From Streptomyces wedmorensis (GTDB lineage: Bacteria > Actinomycetota > Actinomycetes > Streptomycetales > Streptomycetaceae), in contig NZ_JNWK01000044.1 of NCBI RefSeq assembly GCF_000716445.1, forward strand, positions 1 to 64,000: 64,000 nucleotides of DNA, read 5' to 3'. Of the stretch, positions 32,268 through 40,933 are shown piece by piece (the stretch's first letter is position 1; each line of letters opens with the position of its first letter). The position numbers and the translations under genes were made by a program. Under the pieces are notes generated by a model, which searched no databases, had not been told where the DNA came from, and was given only the letters and a program-made list of their open reading frames with translations.

Positions 32268-32304
32268 AACGGCCCGCGCCGCCCTTTCGGGGGTGCGGGC
32301 CGTT
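32268..32304 (-). terminator. terminator after bcp
   Basis: AACGGCCCGC (32268-32277) pairs exactly with GCGGGCCGTT (32295-32304). It lies about 20 bases after the bcp stop on the minus strand. Confidence 0.88.
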
Positions 32305-32322
32305 TCGGTGGAGGGGTGGGTG

Positions 32323-32790
32323 TCAGATGCCCAGGTCGCGGATGATCTTGGCGACGTGGCCGGTGGCCTTGACGTTGTAGAAGGCGTGTTCGATCTTGCC
32401 GTCTTCGTCGACGACGACGGTGGAGCGGATGACGCCGGTGACGGTCTTGCCGTAGAGCTTCTTCTCGCCGAAGGCGCCGTAGGCCTCGAGGGTGGCCTTG
32501 TCGGGGTCGCCGACGAGGGTGACCTTGAGGTTCTCCTTCTCGCGGAACTTGGCGAGCTTCTCGGGCTTGTCGGGGGAGACGCCGATGACGTCGTAGCCCG
32601 CGGCGGCGAGGACGTCGAGGTTGTCCGTGAAGTCGCAGGCCTGCTTGGTGCACCCGGGGGTGAGGGCGGCGGGGTAGAAGTAGACGATGACCTTCCGGCC
32701 CTTGTGGTCCGCGAGGGAGACCTCGTTGCCGTCCGCGTCGGGAAGGGTGAAGGCGGGGGCGGTGTCGCCGGGCTGCAGTCGCTCGCTCAT
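32323..32790 (-). CDS. bcp: thioredoxin-dependent thiol peroxidase (Bcp/PrxQ)
   Basis: A 155-residue peroxiredoxin that reduces hydrogen peroxide and organic hydroperoxides using thioredoxin. The peroxidatic C47 and resolving C52 are in YPAALTPGCTKQACDF, the five-residue spacing typical of the Bcp type. VIGVSPDKPEKLAKF and GVIRSTVVVDEDG complete the fold. GAGGAG precedes ATG 32790. It diverges from the DUF3618 gene. Confidence 0.95.
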   Translation of the reverse strand: MSERLQPGDTAPAFTLPDADGNEVSLADHKGRKVIVYFYPAALTPGCTKQACDFTDNLDVLAAAGYDVIGVSPDKPEKLAKFREKENLKVTLVGDPDKATLEAYGAFGEKKLYGKTVTGVIRSTVVVDEDGKIEHAFYNVKATGHVAKIIRDLGI

Positions 32791-32916
32791 GGCTTGCTCT
32801 CCTCGGAATGTTCGCGGTACGCGTTCAGAGCCTAATGGGGGTCTGGCGCGCCCCGGTGGCGGTAGAACTGACAGACTGACCGCAAACGACCGGATCACGA
32901 CTACGGAGGCAGCGCG

Positions 32917-33237
32917 GTGTCGGACGTCAGGACCCCTGCGCAGATCGAGGCGGACATCGTCCGCCGGCGCGAGCAGCTCGCCGTCACTCTCGACGAGATC
33001 GGTATTCGGGTGCACCCGCAGACGATCATCGGGGACGCGAAGGCCAAGGTCGCCTCGACGGTCGACCAGACCGTCGGCCGTGCCTTCGTCGCGGTCAACC
33101 GTGTCGTGTCGGATGTGAAGGCACGTTTCACCCATGAGGACGGCGCGCCCCGTCTGGAGCGGGTCGTCCCGGTGGCGGTCGCGGCCGTCGCGGTCGTCGG
33201 GCTGCTCGTGGCGTCCTCGCGGAAGCGCCGGGGATGA
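32917..33237 (+). CDS. DUF3618 membrane protein
   Basis: A 106-residue DUF3618 protein. The family core RTPAQIEADIVRRREQLAVT opens the sequence and is followed by LDEIGIRVHPQ. An amphipathic helical middle follows. One C-terminal helix (VVPVAVAAVAVVGLLVASS) ends in a basic SRKRRG tail, so it is probably a tail-anchored inner-membrane protein. ACGGAGGC lies ahead of GTG 32917. Function unknown. It shares a divergent promoter region with bcp. Confidence 0.85.
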   Translation: MSDVRTPAQIEADIVRRREQLAVTLDEIGIRVHPQTIIGDAKAKVASTVDQTVGRAFVAVNRVVSDVKARFTHEDGAPRLERVVPVAVAAVAVVGLLVASSRKRRG

Positions 33238-33283
33238 CTCCTCCCGGCTACGGACGGCGCGCCCGGGCAGGTAGGTTCGGTCC

Positions 33284-33622
33284 GTGAGCGACAACACGCA
33301 CGACAAGCTGCCCATCCGGATGCTGCACGACCGGGTCCTGGTCCGCACCGACTCTCCGGAGGGCGAGCGGCGTTCCGGTGGCGGCATCCTGATTCCGGCG
33401 ACGGCCGCTGTGGGCCGTCGGCTGTCCTGGGCCGAGGTGGTCGCGGTCGGCCAGAACGTCCGTACCGTCGAGATCGGCGACCGGGTGCTGTACGACCCCG
33501 AGGACCGCGCCGAGGTGGAGGTGCGGGGCGTGGCGTACGTCCTGATGCGGGAGCGGGACCTGCACGCGGTGGCGGCGGACCGGTTCCAGGGCGCCACCGA
33601 TTCGACCGGGCTCTATCTGTAG
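33284..33622 (+). CDS. GroES-like co-chaperonin family protein
   Basis: A 112-residue protein with the GroES beta-barrel pattern: IRMLHDRVLVRTDSPEGERR, then SGGGILIPATAAVGRRLSWA where GroES has its mobile loop, then VVAVGQNVRTVEIGDRVLYD. It is longer than canonical GroES at the C-terminus (QGATDSTGLYL) and no groEL lies nearby. Streptomycetes also have a true groES-groEL operon, so this is likely a paralogue of specialised role. GTG 33284 is used. It is 46 bp after the DUF3618 gene and ends in a terminator. Confidence 0.85.
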   Translation: MSDNTHDKLPIRMLHDRVLVRTDSPEGERRSGGGILIPATAAVGRRLSWAEVVAVGQNVRTVEIGDRVLYDPEDRAEVEVRGVAYVLMRERDLHAVAADRFQGATDSTGLYL

Positions 33623-33635
33623 GGACTTTCCGAAG

Positions 33636-33665
33636 GCCCTGGTGACCGCCGTCACCAGGGCTTTT
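33636..33665 (+). terminator. terminator after the GroES-like gene
   Basis: GCCCTGGTGAC (33636-33646) pairs exactly with GTCACCAGGGC (33651-33661), then TTTT. It is a classic intrinsic terminator, upstream of the riboswitch. Confidence 0.92.
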
Positions 33666-33690
33666 GCGTTTTCTTTGCTAGCCTGGAGAC

Positions 33691-33735
33691 ACCCGACGAG
33701 ACGCGCCGTACCGGGATGACGAAAAGACGACGCAC
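33691..33735 (+). promoter_or_regulatory. guanidine-III riboswitch
   Basis: The segment has the layout of the known actinobacterial guanidine-III motif: CCCGACGAG, then GCGCCGTACCGGG, then GACGAAAAGACGACGC. The first stem CCCG/CGGG differs from the consensus I recall but still pairs, a compensatory change. It ends about 34 bases before a Gdx-type SMR exporter gene, the usual partner. Guanidine binding is expected to turn expression on. Confidence 0.8.
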
Positions 33736-33768
33736 TCCTGTTGTCCGTCTCGCGGAGGTGTCGTCGTC

Positions 33769-34089
33769 ATGGCCTGGGTTCTTCTCGTCGTCGCGGGTCT
33801 GCTCGAGGTCGGCTGGTCCATCGGCATGAAGTACACCGAGGGCTTCACCCGGCTGTGGCCCAGTGTGTTCACCGGTGCGGGGATCGTCGTCTCCATGCTG
33901 CTGCTGTCGCAGGCGGCGAAGACGCTGCCGATCGGTACGGCGTACGGCGTGTGGGTGGGTATCGGCGCGGCCGGTGCGGCGGTGCTCGGCATGGTGGTGC
34001 TCGGTGAGCCGGCGACCGCCGCCCGGATCTTCTTCGTCTGTCTGCTGCTGGTCGCCGTGGTGGGTCTCAAGGCGACCTCGGGTCACTGA
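33769..34089 (+). CDS. gdx: guanidinium exporter, SMR family (Gdx/SugE)
   Basis: A 106-residue four-helix transporter. The essential Glu is E13 in AGLLEVGWSIGMKYTEGF; the G-x-x-x-K-Y-T-x-G-F segment marks the Gdx/SugE branch, as opposed to EmrE-like multidrug pumps. Helices follow at about 31-50, 57-78 and 84-103. It would export guanidinium in exchange for protons. The upstream guanidine riboswitch supports the substrate. GCGGAGG lies ahead of ATG 33769. Its last 23 bases overlap the opposing penicillin-binding protein gene. Confidence 0.94.
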   Translation: MAWVLLVVAGLLEVGWSIGMKYTEGFTRLWPSVFTGAGIVVSMLLLSQAAKTLPIGTAYGVWVGIGAAGAAVLGMVVLGEPATAARIFFVCLLLVAVVGLKATSGH

Positions 34090-36265
34090 CGGGGGCCGGC
34101 GCGCGGGGCCTCGGGCTGCGTGAGGCGGCTCCCGGTCCCGCCTCGCCCGTCACGTACTCCTCCTCCTTCTCCTCCTCATCCGTGCCGTCCGGCACCGGCG
34201 GTACCTCGGGCATCTTCTCGGTTTCGGGCATCTTCTCGGCTCCGGGCATCAGCCGGAGGTCGAAGTCCTTGGGGGCGGTGCCGGCGAGTGCGTTCCGGGT
34301 GAACTGCCCCCAGATCGCGGCGGGCGGTCCGCCTCCGTTGACGCGGGGGAGCCCGAGGGCTCCGTAGAGGGGTTCCTGGCGGCCCGATTCGGGGTCCTGG
34401 CCCATGAGAGCGACGACGGTGGCGAGTTCGGGCGTGTAGCCGGCGAACCAGGCGGCCTTGTCGTCCTCGGCGGTGCCGGTCTTGCCGGCGGCCGGGCGGC
34501 CGGCGGCCTGTGCGGCCGTGCCGGTGCCGGTCTCGACGACGCTGCGCAGGATGGCCGTGGTGGTGTCGGCGGCCTCTCGGCTGACGGCCTGCCGGGCCGT
34601 GCCGCCGGGCAGGGCGATCTCCCGGCCGCCCTTGGTGACGGAGGAGACGAGGGTGTACGTGCCGTGCCGGCCGTGTGCGGCCAGCGTCGCGTACGCCGCC
34701 GTCATGTCGAGGACGCTGGCGGTGGCGGTGCCGAGGGCGATGGACGGGGAGGCGGTGAGGTCGGGTGTGGAGTGCGGCACGCCGAGGGCGATCGCGGTCC
34801 GCCGGACGTCCGCGGGGCCGACGTCCACGGCCATCTGGGCGTACACGGCGTTCACGGACAGGTCGGTGGCGGCGCCGACGGCGATCTCCCCGTAGCTGGC
34901 GTCGTCCTCGTTGGCGGGGTCGTACAGGGCGCCGTTCCATCCTTCCACCGGGCGCCGGTTGGTGCCGTCGTAGAGCGTGTACGGGGTGATGGGCAGGCCT
35001 TGCTGGGTCTGGGCGCCGCTCTGCACGGCCGCGGTGAAGACGAACGGCTTGAAGGTGGAGCCGACCTGGTAGTCGCGGCGGGTGGCGTTGTTGACGTACT
35101 GCTGGGTGTAGTCGATGCCGCCGTACAGGGCGAGGACCCTGCCGGTCGCCGGTTCGACGGCGGCGGCCCCGACGCGGACGTTGCGGTCGGCGGGCGCGCG
35201 GGCCGGGTCGAGCCGGGAGATGACCTGGTCCTCGACGGCCTGGACGAGGGCGTCCTGCTTGGCGGGCTCCAGGGTGGTGGTGATGCGGAAGCCGCCGCCC
35301 GCGAGGGTCTTCTCGTCGACGATCCCGTGGTCGGTCAGGTACTCCTCGACGGCCTGGACGAGATAGCCGCGCTGACCCGAGAGGGCGGTGGCGGGGCGGG
35401 CGGTCTGGGGGGCCGGGAAGCGGGCCGCGGCGCGGTCGGCGCGGCCGAGCCAGCCTTCGGTGACCATGCCGTCCAGGACGTAGTTCCAGCGGGCGACGGC
35501 CTTGGCCCGGTTCTCGGGGTGGGTGGTGACGTCGTAGGCGCTGGGGGCTTTGAGGAGCGAGGCGAGGTAGGCGCCTTCGGCGGTGTCGAGGCGTTCGACG
35601 TCCTTGCCGTAGTAGGCGCGGGCGGCGGCCTGGACGCCGTACGCGTTCCGGCCGAAGTAGCTGGTGTTGAGGTAGCCCTCCAGGATCTCGTCCTTGCTTT
35701 TCTCGCGGCCCAGCTTGATCGCGATGAAGAACTCCTTCGCCTTGCGGGTCAGGGTCTGTTCCTGGCCGAGGTAGTAGTTCTTCACGTACTGCTGGGTGAT
35801 CGTCGAGCCGGACTGGCGGCCCTTGCCCGTGACGGTGTTCCAGGCGGCGCGGACCATGGCCTTGGGGTCGACGGCGCGCGAGGCGTGGAAGTCGCGGTCC
35901 TCGGCGGCGAGTACGGCCTGCCGGACGGTGAGCGGCACCTGGTCGAGGCGGACGTTCTCGCGGTTGACCTCGCCGTCGCGGGCGAGGGGGCTGCCGTCGC
36001 GGTAGAGGTAGACGTTGGACTGGGCGAGGGCGGCGGCGTTGGCGGGCGGGATCTCCACCAGGAGGTAGCCGGCGGCGAACGCGCCGGCCAGCAGCAGCGT
36101 GCCCAGCAGCAGGAGCCCGAAGAGGGTCCGCAGGGCGCGGCGTACGCGGTGCGGCCGTCGCCTGGGCCGCTCGTCCGGTCGCGGGGAGGGGAGGGTGGGG
36201 TCCCTCGGTTCCCAGCCCGGGCGGGATGGCCGGGGAGTGTCGCTCGTACCTGAGGAAGGGGACAT
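34067..36265 (-). CDS. class A penicillin-binding protein (bifunctional)
   Basis: A 732-residue bifunctional enzyme that polymerises glycan strands and crosslinks peptidoglycan. A basic cytoplasmic tail is followed by one helix (about 47-70). The transglycosylase domain has the catalytic E122 in AAEDRDFHASR and the STITQQYVKN motif. The transpeptidase has S403-x-x-K in GSTFKPF, the SxN motif in LSVNAVY, and K595-T-G in KTGTAED. The C-terminus is acidic (DEEEKEEEYV) with a repeated EKMPE unit. ATG 36265 gives the full cytoplasmic tail. The stop lies within the last codons of gdx on the opposite strand. Confidence 0.95.
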   Translation of the reverse strand: MSPSSGTSDTPRPSRPGWEPRDPTLPSPRPDERPRRRPHRVRRALRTLFGLLLLGTLLLAGAFAAGYLLVEIPPANAAALAQSNVYLYRDGSPLARDGEVNRENVRLDQVPLTVRQAVLAAEDRDFHASRAVDPKAMVRAAWNTVTGKGRQSGSTITQQYVKNYYLGQEQTLTRKAKEFFIAIKLGREKSKDEILEGYLNTSYFGRNAYGVQAAARAYYGKDVERLDTAEGAYLASLLKAPSAYDVTTHPENRAKAVARWNYVLDGMVTEGWLGRADRAAARFPAPQTARPATALSGQRGYLVQAVEEYLTDHGIVDEKTLAGGGFRITTTLEPAKQDALVQAVEDQVISRLDPARAPADRNVRVGAAAVEPATGRVLALYGGIDYTQQYVNNATRRDYQVGSTFKPFVFTAAVQSGAQTQQGLPITPYTLYDGTNRRPVEGWNGALYDPANEDDASYGEIAVGAATDLSVNAVYAQMAVDVGPADVRRTAIALGVPHSTPDLTASPSIALGTATASVLDMTAAYATLAAHGRHGTYTLVSSVTKGGREIALPGGTARQAVSREAADTTTAILRSVVETGTGTAAQAAGRPAAGKTGTAEDDKAAWFAGYTPELATVVALMGQDPESGRQEPLYGALGLPRVNGGGPPAAIWGQFTRNALAGTAPKDFDLRLMPGAEKMPETEKMPEVPPVPDGTDEEEKEEEYVTGEAGPGAASRSPRPRAPAPVSDPRSP

Positions 36266-36413
36266 GGCATCACATACTGCACCGAATAGGACGAAACTCC
36301 CGAACGCGACCCGATCCTGACGGGAAATCCGCTCGCGGCGGCACGGCGCACCCCGCTAGGGTCGTGCGCTTCGCTGTGATTCATACCGATAGGTCGTACG
36401 GAGGGGGAGCACC

Positions 36414-37217
36414 ATGCTGCGGCTGTACGCGACGGTGGCCGCGGGCGGTTTCCGGCGCCACGCCACCTACCGGGTGGCGACGGTGGCGGGGGTGTTCACC
36501 AACAGCGTGTTCGGCTTCATCCTGTCGTACACGTACATCGCCCTGTGGGACGAACGCCCCATGCTCGGCGGCTACTCCATGGACGACGCCCTCGCCTACG
36601 TGTGGATCGGGCAGGCCCTGATCACCGTCTGCGGGCTGATGGGCGGCGGCTTCGAGGACGAGCTGATCGAGCGGATCAGGACCGGGGACATCGCCGTCGA
36701 CCTGTACCGCCCGGCCGACCTCCAGGCCTGGTGGTTCTCGGCCAACGCCGGCCGGTCCGCCTACCAGCTCCTCGGCCGCGGCGTCGCCCCCATGGCGATC
36801 GGCGCCCTCGTCTTCCGCTTCACCCTGCCCTCGGGCCCCGGCGCCTGGCTGGCGTTCCTCGTCGCCGTGGCGCTCGGCTCGGTGGTCGGCTTCGCGATCT
36901 GGTACGCGGTCGCGATGAGCGCCTTCTGGCTGCTCGACGGCCAGGGCGTCGTCCAGGTCGCCTGGCTCGGCGGCCTGTTCTTCTCAGGGATGCTGCTCCC
37001 CCTCAACGTCTTCCCCGGCACCCTCGGCGAGGTCGCCCGCCTCCTCCCCTGGGCGTCCCTCCTCCAGGTGCCCGCCGACGTCTACCTGGGCAGGTACCAG
37101 GGCCGGGCGCTGGCGGGGGCGTACGCCTTCCAGGCCTGCTGGGCCCTGGTGCTGCTCGGCGCGGGACGGATGGCCCAGGCGGCGGCGACACGGAAGGTGG
37201 TGGTGCAGGGTGGCTGA
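36414..37217 (+). CDS. ABC-2 type exporter permease 1
   Basis: A 267-residue membrane protein with six helices and the ABC-2 pattern: VAGVFTNSVFGFILSYTYIAL near residue 27 and GQGVVQVAWLGGLFFSGMLLPLNVFP cut over residues 180-205, then LPWASLLQVPADVYLG, a segment that recurs in this family. GGAGGGGGAG precedes ATG 36414. It overlaps the second permease by eight bases, and an ATPase gene follows. The order permease-permease-ATPase is seen in exporters annotated as viologen or DUF990-type; the cargo is unknown. Confidence 0.85.
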   Translation: MLRLYATVAAGGFRRHATYRVATVAGVFTNSVFGFILSYTYIALWDERPMLGGYSMDDALAYVWIGQALITVCGLMGGGFEDELIERIRTGDIAVDLYRPADLQAWWFSANAGRSAYQLLGRGVAPMAIGALVFRFTLPSGPGAWLAFLVAVALGSVVGFAIWYAVAMSAFWLLDGQGVVQVAWLGGLFFSGMLLPLNVFPGTLGEVARLLPWASLLQVPADVYLGRYQGRALAGAYAFQACWALVLLGAGRMAQAAATRKVVVQGG

Positions 37218-38304
37218 GGGCGGCGGTGACTCCCTCCGGGCGTACGGACCGGCGACGGAGGACACGCGGACGACAGCGGGTCACCGGCCGACGGCGGACG
37301 CGGGTCGTGGGGCCCGGCCGACGGCGGAGTCCGATCGTGGGGCCCGGCCGGCGACGGAAGCGGGTCGTGGGGCCCGGCCGGCGACGGACGCGGGTCGTGG
37401 GGCCCGGCCGACGGCGGACGCGGGTCGTGGGGCCCGGCCGACGGCGGACGCGGGTCGTGGGGCCCGGCCGACGGCGGACCCGGGTCACGCCTACCGGCCG
37501 GTGGCCGACTCCCTCCGTACGTACCGCATGGTGGCGGGCATGTGGATCCGCTCCACGATGACGTACCGGGCGTCCTTCGCGCTGACGGTCTTCACCAGCT
37601 TCTGCGTCACCTTCTTCGACTTCGTCGTCATCCTGCTGATGTTCGGTCAGGTGAGGGGCCTCGGCGGGTTCTCGTTCGCGGAGGTCGCCCTCCTGTACGG
37701 GCTGACGGGCACGTCCTTCGGGATCGCGGACCTGACGATGGGCTCGCTCCAGCGGATGGGCAAGCGGGTCAGGGACGGCTCGCTCGACACGTTCCTGATG
37801 CGTCCGGCGCCGCTGCTCGCCCAGGTGGCGGCGGACAAGTTCGCGCTGCGGCGGTTCGGCCGGGTCGCGCAGGGGCTGATGGTGCTCGTGTGGGCCTTGG
37901 TGCTGCTCGACGTGGCGTGGACCCCGGTGAAGGTGCTGCTGCTGCCGATGACCGTGGTGTGCGGGGCGGTGATCTTCGCCGCGGTGATGGTCCTCGGGGC
38001 GTCGACGCTGTTCTGGATGCAGGACGCGGCGGAGGTGACGAACTCGTTCACGTACGGCGGGAACACCCTCCTCCAGTACCCGCCGACGATCTTCGCGCAG
38101 GAGCTGGTGCGGGGCGTCGTGTACGTCGTACCGCTGGCGTTCGTGAACTGGCTGCCCGCCCTCCACATCCTCGGCAGGCCCGCCCCGGCGGGCATGCCGG
38201 ACGCGGCGGCGTTCGCGTCGCCCCTGGTGGCCGCCGTCTGCTGCGCGGTCGCGGGCCTCGCGTGGCGCGCCGGAATCCGCTCGTACCGATCGACAGGAAG
38301 CTGA
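37210..38304 (+). CDS. ABC-2 type exporter permease 2 with repeat-expanded N-terminus
   Basis: A 364-residue permease. Its core (residues about 105-364) has six helices, with MTYRASFALTVFTSFCVTFF, LYGLTGTSFGIADLTMGSL and NSFTYGGNTLLQYPPTIFAQ. The N-terminal 17-97 is an unusual cytoplasmic extension made of ten-residue units of the type GRGARPTADA, encoded by a 30-bp DNA tandem repeat. Related permeases usually start close to the first helix. GTG 37210 overlaps the previous stop; a start nearer the core (ATG 37528 region, MVAGMWIRSTM) is possible, in which case the repeats would not be translated. Confidence 0.82.
   Translation: MAEGGGDSLRAYGPATEDTRTTAGHRPTADAGRGARPTAESDRGARPATEAGRGARPATDAGRGARPTADAGRGARPTADAGRGARPTADPGHAYRPVADSLRTYRMVAGMWIRSTMTYRASFALTVFTSFCVTFFDFVVILLMFGQVRGLGGFSFAEVALLYGLTGTSFGIADLTMGSLQRMGKRVRDGSLDTFLMRPAPLLAQVAADKFALRRFGRVAQGLMVLVWALVLLDVAWTPVKVLLLPMTVVCGAVIFAAVMVLGASTLFWMQDAAEVTNSFTYGGNTLLQYPPTIFAQELVRGVVYVVPLAFVNWLPALHILGRPAPAGMPDAAAFASPLVAAVCCAVAGLAWRAGIRSYRSTGS
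37261..37500 (+). repeat. 30-bp tandem repeat, about 8 units, inside a permease gene
   Basis: Units in register from 37261 in 30-bp steps. The six from 37291 to 37470 are close copies that end in GTCGTGGGGCCCGGCCG; the first and last are degenerate. Differences cluster in the ACGGCGGACG half. The unit is a multiple of three, so the frame stays open. Confidence 0.95.
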
Positions 38305-38311
38305 GACGCTC

Positions 38312-39292
38312 GTGCCCTTCATCGAACTGGACACGGTCGAGAAGATCTTCACCGTCCGCCGCAAGACCGGTCTGATCCGACGCGAGAAGCGGGAGGTCAG
38401 GGCGGTCGACGGCATCTCCTTCGGCGTCGACCGGGGAGAGATGGTCGGCTACATCGGCCCGAACGGCGCGGGCAAGTCGACCACGATCAAGATGCTGACC
38501 GGCATCCTCACCCCCACCGGCGGCCGGCTGCGGGTCGCCGGCATCGACCCGGCGCGCGAGCGCACCCGGCTCGCCCAGCGGATAGGAGTGGTCTTCGGCC
38601 AGCGCACCACCCTCTGGTGGGACCTGCCGCTGAAGGACTCGTACCGGCTGATGCACCGCATGTACCGCATCCCCGACGCCCGCTACCGCGAGAACCTCGA
38701 CCGCTGCGTCGACCTCCTGGACCTGGAGGAGCTGCTCGACGTCCCGGTCCGCCAGCTCTCCCTCGGCCAGCGGATGCGCGGCGACATCGCCGCGGCGCTC
38801 CTCCACGACCCGGACGTGCTCTACCTCGACGAGCCGACCATCGGCCTCGACGTCGTCTCCAAGGCGCGGGTGAGGGAATTCCTCCGCGACCTGAACACCA
38901 CCCACGGCACCACGGTCCTCCTCACCACCCACGACCTCACCGACATCGAGCAGCTCTGCTCCCGGGTCATGGTCATCGACCACGGACGCCTGATGTACGA
39001 CGGCGAACTCGCCGGCCTGCACGCCGTCGGCGAGAGCGAACGCCTCCTCGTCGTCGACCTGGAACGCGAGCTCCCGCCGATCACCGACGTCCCCGGCGCC
39101 CGCTTCGTACGATCGGAGGGCCCCCGGCAGTGGCTCGCCTTCCCGGCCACCGCCTCGGCGGCCCCACTGGTCGCCGCGGTCGCCGCGCGCCATCCCCTGC
39201 TCGACCTCTCGGTGCGGGAGCCGGACATCGAGGCGGTGATCGCGAAGATGTACGGGGGAACTCGGGAGGAGCGCCGGGAGTCCCTGATGTAG
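38312..39292 (+). CDS. ABC-2 type exporter ATPase
   Basis: A 326-residue ATP-binding subunit. Walker A is GPNGAGKST (about 49-57), Q-loop VVFGQRTTLWWD, signature LSLGQRMRGDIAA, Walker B VLYLDEPTIGLD, and H-loop LLTTHDLTDIE. The LSLGQRMR signature is typical of exporters acting with ABC-2 permeases of this kind. The C-terminal 90 residues form a small regulatory extension. The GTG start lies seven bases after the second permease stop, so the three genes form one operon. Confidence 0.92.
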   Translation: MPFIELDTVEKIFTVRRKTGLIRREKREVRAVDGISFGVDRGEMVGYIGPNGAGKSTTIKMLTGILTPTGGRLRVAGIDPARERTRLAQRIGVVFGQRTTLWWDLPLKDSYRLMHRMYRIPDARYRENLDRCVDLLDLEELLDVPVRQLSLGQRMRGDIAAALLHDPDVLYLDEPTIGLDVVSKARVREFLRDLNTTHGTTVLLTTHDLTDIEQLCSRVMVIDHGRLMYDGELAGLHAVGESERLLVVDLERELPPITDVPGARFVRSEGPRQWLAFPATASAAPLVAAVAARHPLLDLSVREPDIEAVIAKMYGGTREERRESLM

Positions 39293-39305
39293 GAGGTCGA
39301 GTGCA

Positions 39306-40574
39306 TTGGTGAGTTTCTCGTACACGGCGGCGGACGAGGAGAAGAGCAGAGGCGTCCGGCGGATGAAAACGCTGGCGACGGCCCTGCTGGCGGCGGTCGC
39401 CGTGATCTACGCCCTGGCCACCTGGGCGGAGAACGCGGGCTGGGGCGCCTGGACGGGCTACGTCGCCGCCGCGGCCGAGGCCGGCATGGTCGGCGCGCTC
39501 GCGGACTGGTTCGCGGTCACCGCCCTCTTCCGGCACCCGCTGGGCGTACCGATCCCGCACACGGCGATCATCCCCAAGAAGAAGGACCAGCTGGGGGCCT
39601 CGCTGGGCTTGTTCGTCGGCGAGAACTTCCTCTCCGCCGACGTCGTACGGGGCAGACTGCACGCCTTCGGCATCGGCGGCCGCCTCGGCGCCTGGCTCTC
39701 GGACCCGGCGCACGCCGACCGCGTCACGGCGGAGGCGGCGACGGCCCTCCGGGGCGCGCTGACGGTCCTGCGCGACGCGGACGTCCAGGCGGTCGTCGGG
39801 GAGGCGATCACCCGGCGGGCCGAGGCGGTCGAGATCGGACCGGGCCTCGGCAAGACCCTGGAGAAGATCGTCACCGACGGCGCCCACCGCCGCGCCGTCG
39901 ACCTGGTGTGCACCCGGGCCCACGACTGGCTGGTGACGCACGGGGAATCGGTGATGGACGCGGTGCAGGGCGGAGCACCCGGCTGGACACCCCGCTTCGT
40001 CGACCGCCGCATCGGCGAGCGCGTCTACAAGGAGCTCCTCCGCTTCGTGACCGAGATGCGGGACATGCCGGGCCACCCCGCGCGCGGCGCCATCGACCGC
40101 TTCCTCGCCGACTTCGCGTCCGACCTCCAGGCCGACACGGACACCCGCGCGCGGGTGGAACGGCTCAAGTCGGACCTCCTCGCCCGCCCGGAGATCCAGG
40201 ACATCATCGCCTCGGCGTGGTCCTCGGTCCGCGCGCTGATCATCGCGGCGGCTGAGGACGACCGCAGCCAGCTCCGCCTCCGCGCCCGCGCCTCCCTCAT
40301 CTCCCTCGGCGCCCGCCTGTCCACGGACACCCGCCTCCAGGAGAAGGTCGAGGGCTGGGCGGAGGACGCGGCGGCCTACGTGGTCACCACGTACCGCCAC
40401 GAGATCACGTCCCTCATCACCGACACCGTCGCCGGCTGGGACGCCACCCAGACCTCCCGCAAGATCGAGGCCAACATCGGCCGCGACCTCCAGTTCATCC
40501 GCATCAACGGCACCGTCGTCGGCGCCCTCGCCGGCCTCCTGATCTACACGGTGAGCCACGCGGCGGGCGGCTGA
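39306..40574 (+). CDS. DUF445 membrane protein (YjiN-like)
   Basis: A 422-residue DUF445 protein. An N-terminal helical hairpin holds EAGMVGALADWFAVTALFRHP (about 59-79), the strongest family signature, followed by HTAIIPKKKDQLG. The long middle is helical and charged, and the C-terminus has one helix (RINGTVVGALAGLLIYTV). It is thought to be anchored at both ends with a large soluble region; function is unknown. AGGAGG at 39291 supports TTG 39306 or GTG 39309 as start. It is 13 bp after the ATPase gene. Confidence 0.9.
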   Translation: MVSFSYTAADEEKSRGVRRMKTLATALLAAVAVIYALATWAENAGWGAWTGYVAAAAEAGMVGALADWFAVTALFRHPLGVPIPHTAIIPKKKDQLGASLGLFVGENFLSADVVRGRLHAFGIGGRLGAWLSDPAHADRVTAEAATALRGALTVLRDADVQAVVGEAITRRAEAVEIGPGLGKTLEKIVTDGAHRRAVDLVCTRAHDWLVTHGESVMDAVQGGAPGWTPRFVDRRIGERVYKELLRFVTEMRDMPGHPARGAIDRFLADFASDLQADTDTRARVERLKSDLLARPEIQDIIASAWSSVRALIIAAAEDDRSQLRLRARASLISLGARLSTDTRLQEKVEGWAEDAAAYVVTTYRHEITSLITDTVAGWDATQTSRKIEANIGRDLQFIRINGTVVGALAGLLIYTVSHAAGG

Positions 40575-40592
40575 GGGGGCGGGGACTTCTCG

Positions 40593-40892
40593 CTACTTCT
40601 GGCGGGTGACGGCCCAGGAGGCGGCGGCGACGGTCCCGGCCACGGAGAACACGGCGGGCCAGGCGCCGATCTTCTTGGCGAGTGGATGGGACCCGGCGAA
40701 CGCGGCGACGTAGGCGGCACCGAGCCCGGCGGCCACCTTCGCCCCGCCCACCTGCTGCCACTCCCGCACGGCGACGGCCCCGGCCCCGGCGAGCACGACC
40801 CCACCGAGGGGCCGCTTCTTGGTCCACCGGGCGACGGCATACCCACCGACGAGCCCGACGGCGGCGACGGCGGGGGAGGGGATACGGGGCAT
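40593..40892 (-). CDS. small three-helix membrane protein
   Basis: A 99-residue protein with hydrophobic stretches at about 5-20 (AVAAVGLVGGYAVARW), 28-45 and 53-95, Gly/Ala-rich. It starts at an ATG at 40892 and converges on the DUF445 gene 18 bp away. No domain recognised. Likely a membrane protein of unknown role conserved among close relatives. Confidence 0.6.
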   Translation of the reverse strand: MPRIPSPAVAAVGLVGGYAVARWTKKRPLGGVVLAGAGAVAVREWQQVGGAKVAAGLGAAYVAAFAGSHPLAKKIGAWPAVFSVAGTVAAASWAVTRQK

Positions 40893-40933
40893 GGCGGGGG
40901 CCTTTCTGTCGAACGGGTTGTCGTCCCCCGAGC

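Noticed and set aside
37261..37500. Repeat array considered as a CRISPR
   Set aside because: Units are directly adjacent with no unique spacers and stay in frame with the permease; no cas genes nearby. The same applies to the array at 55293-55412.
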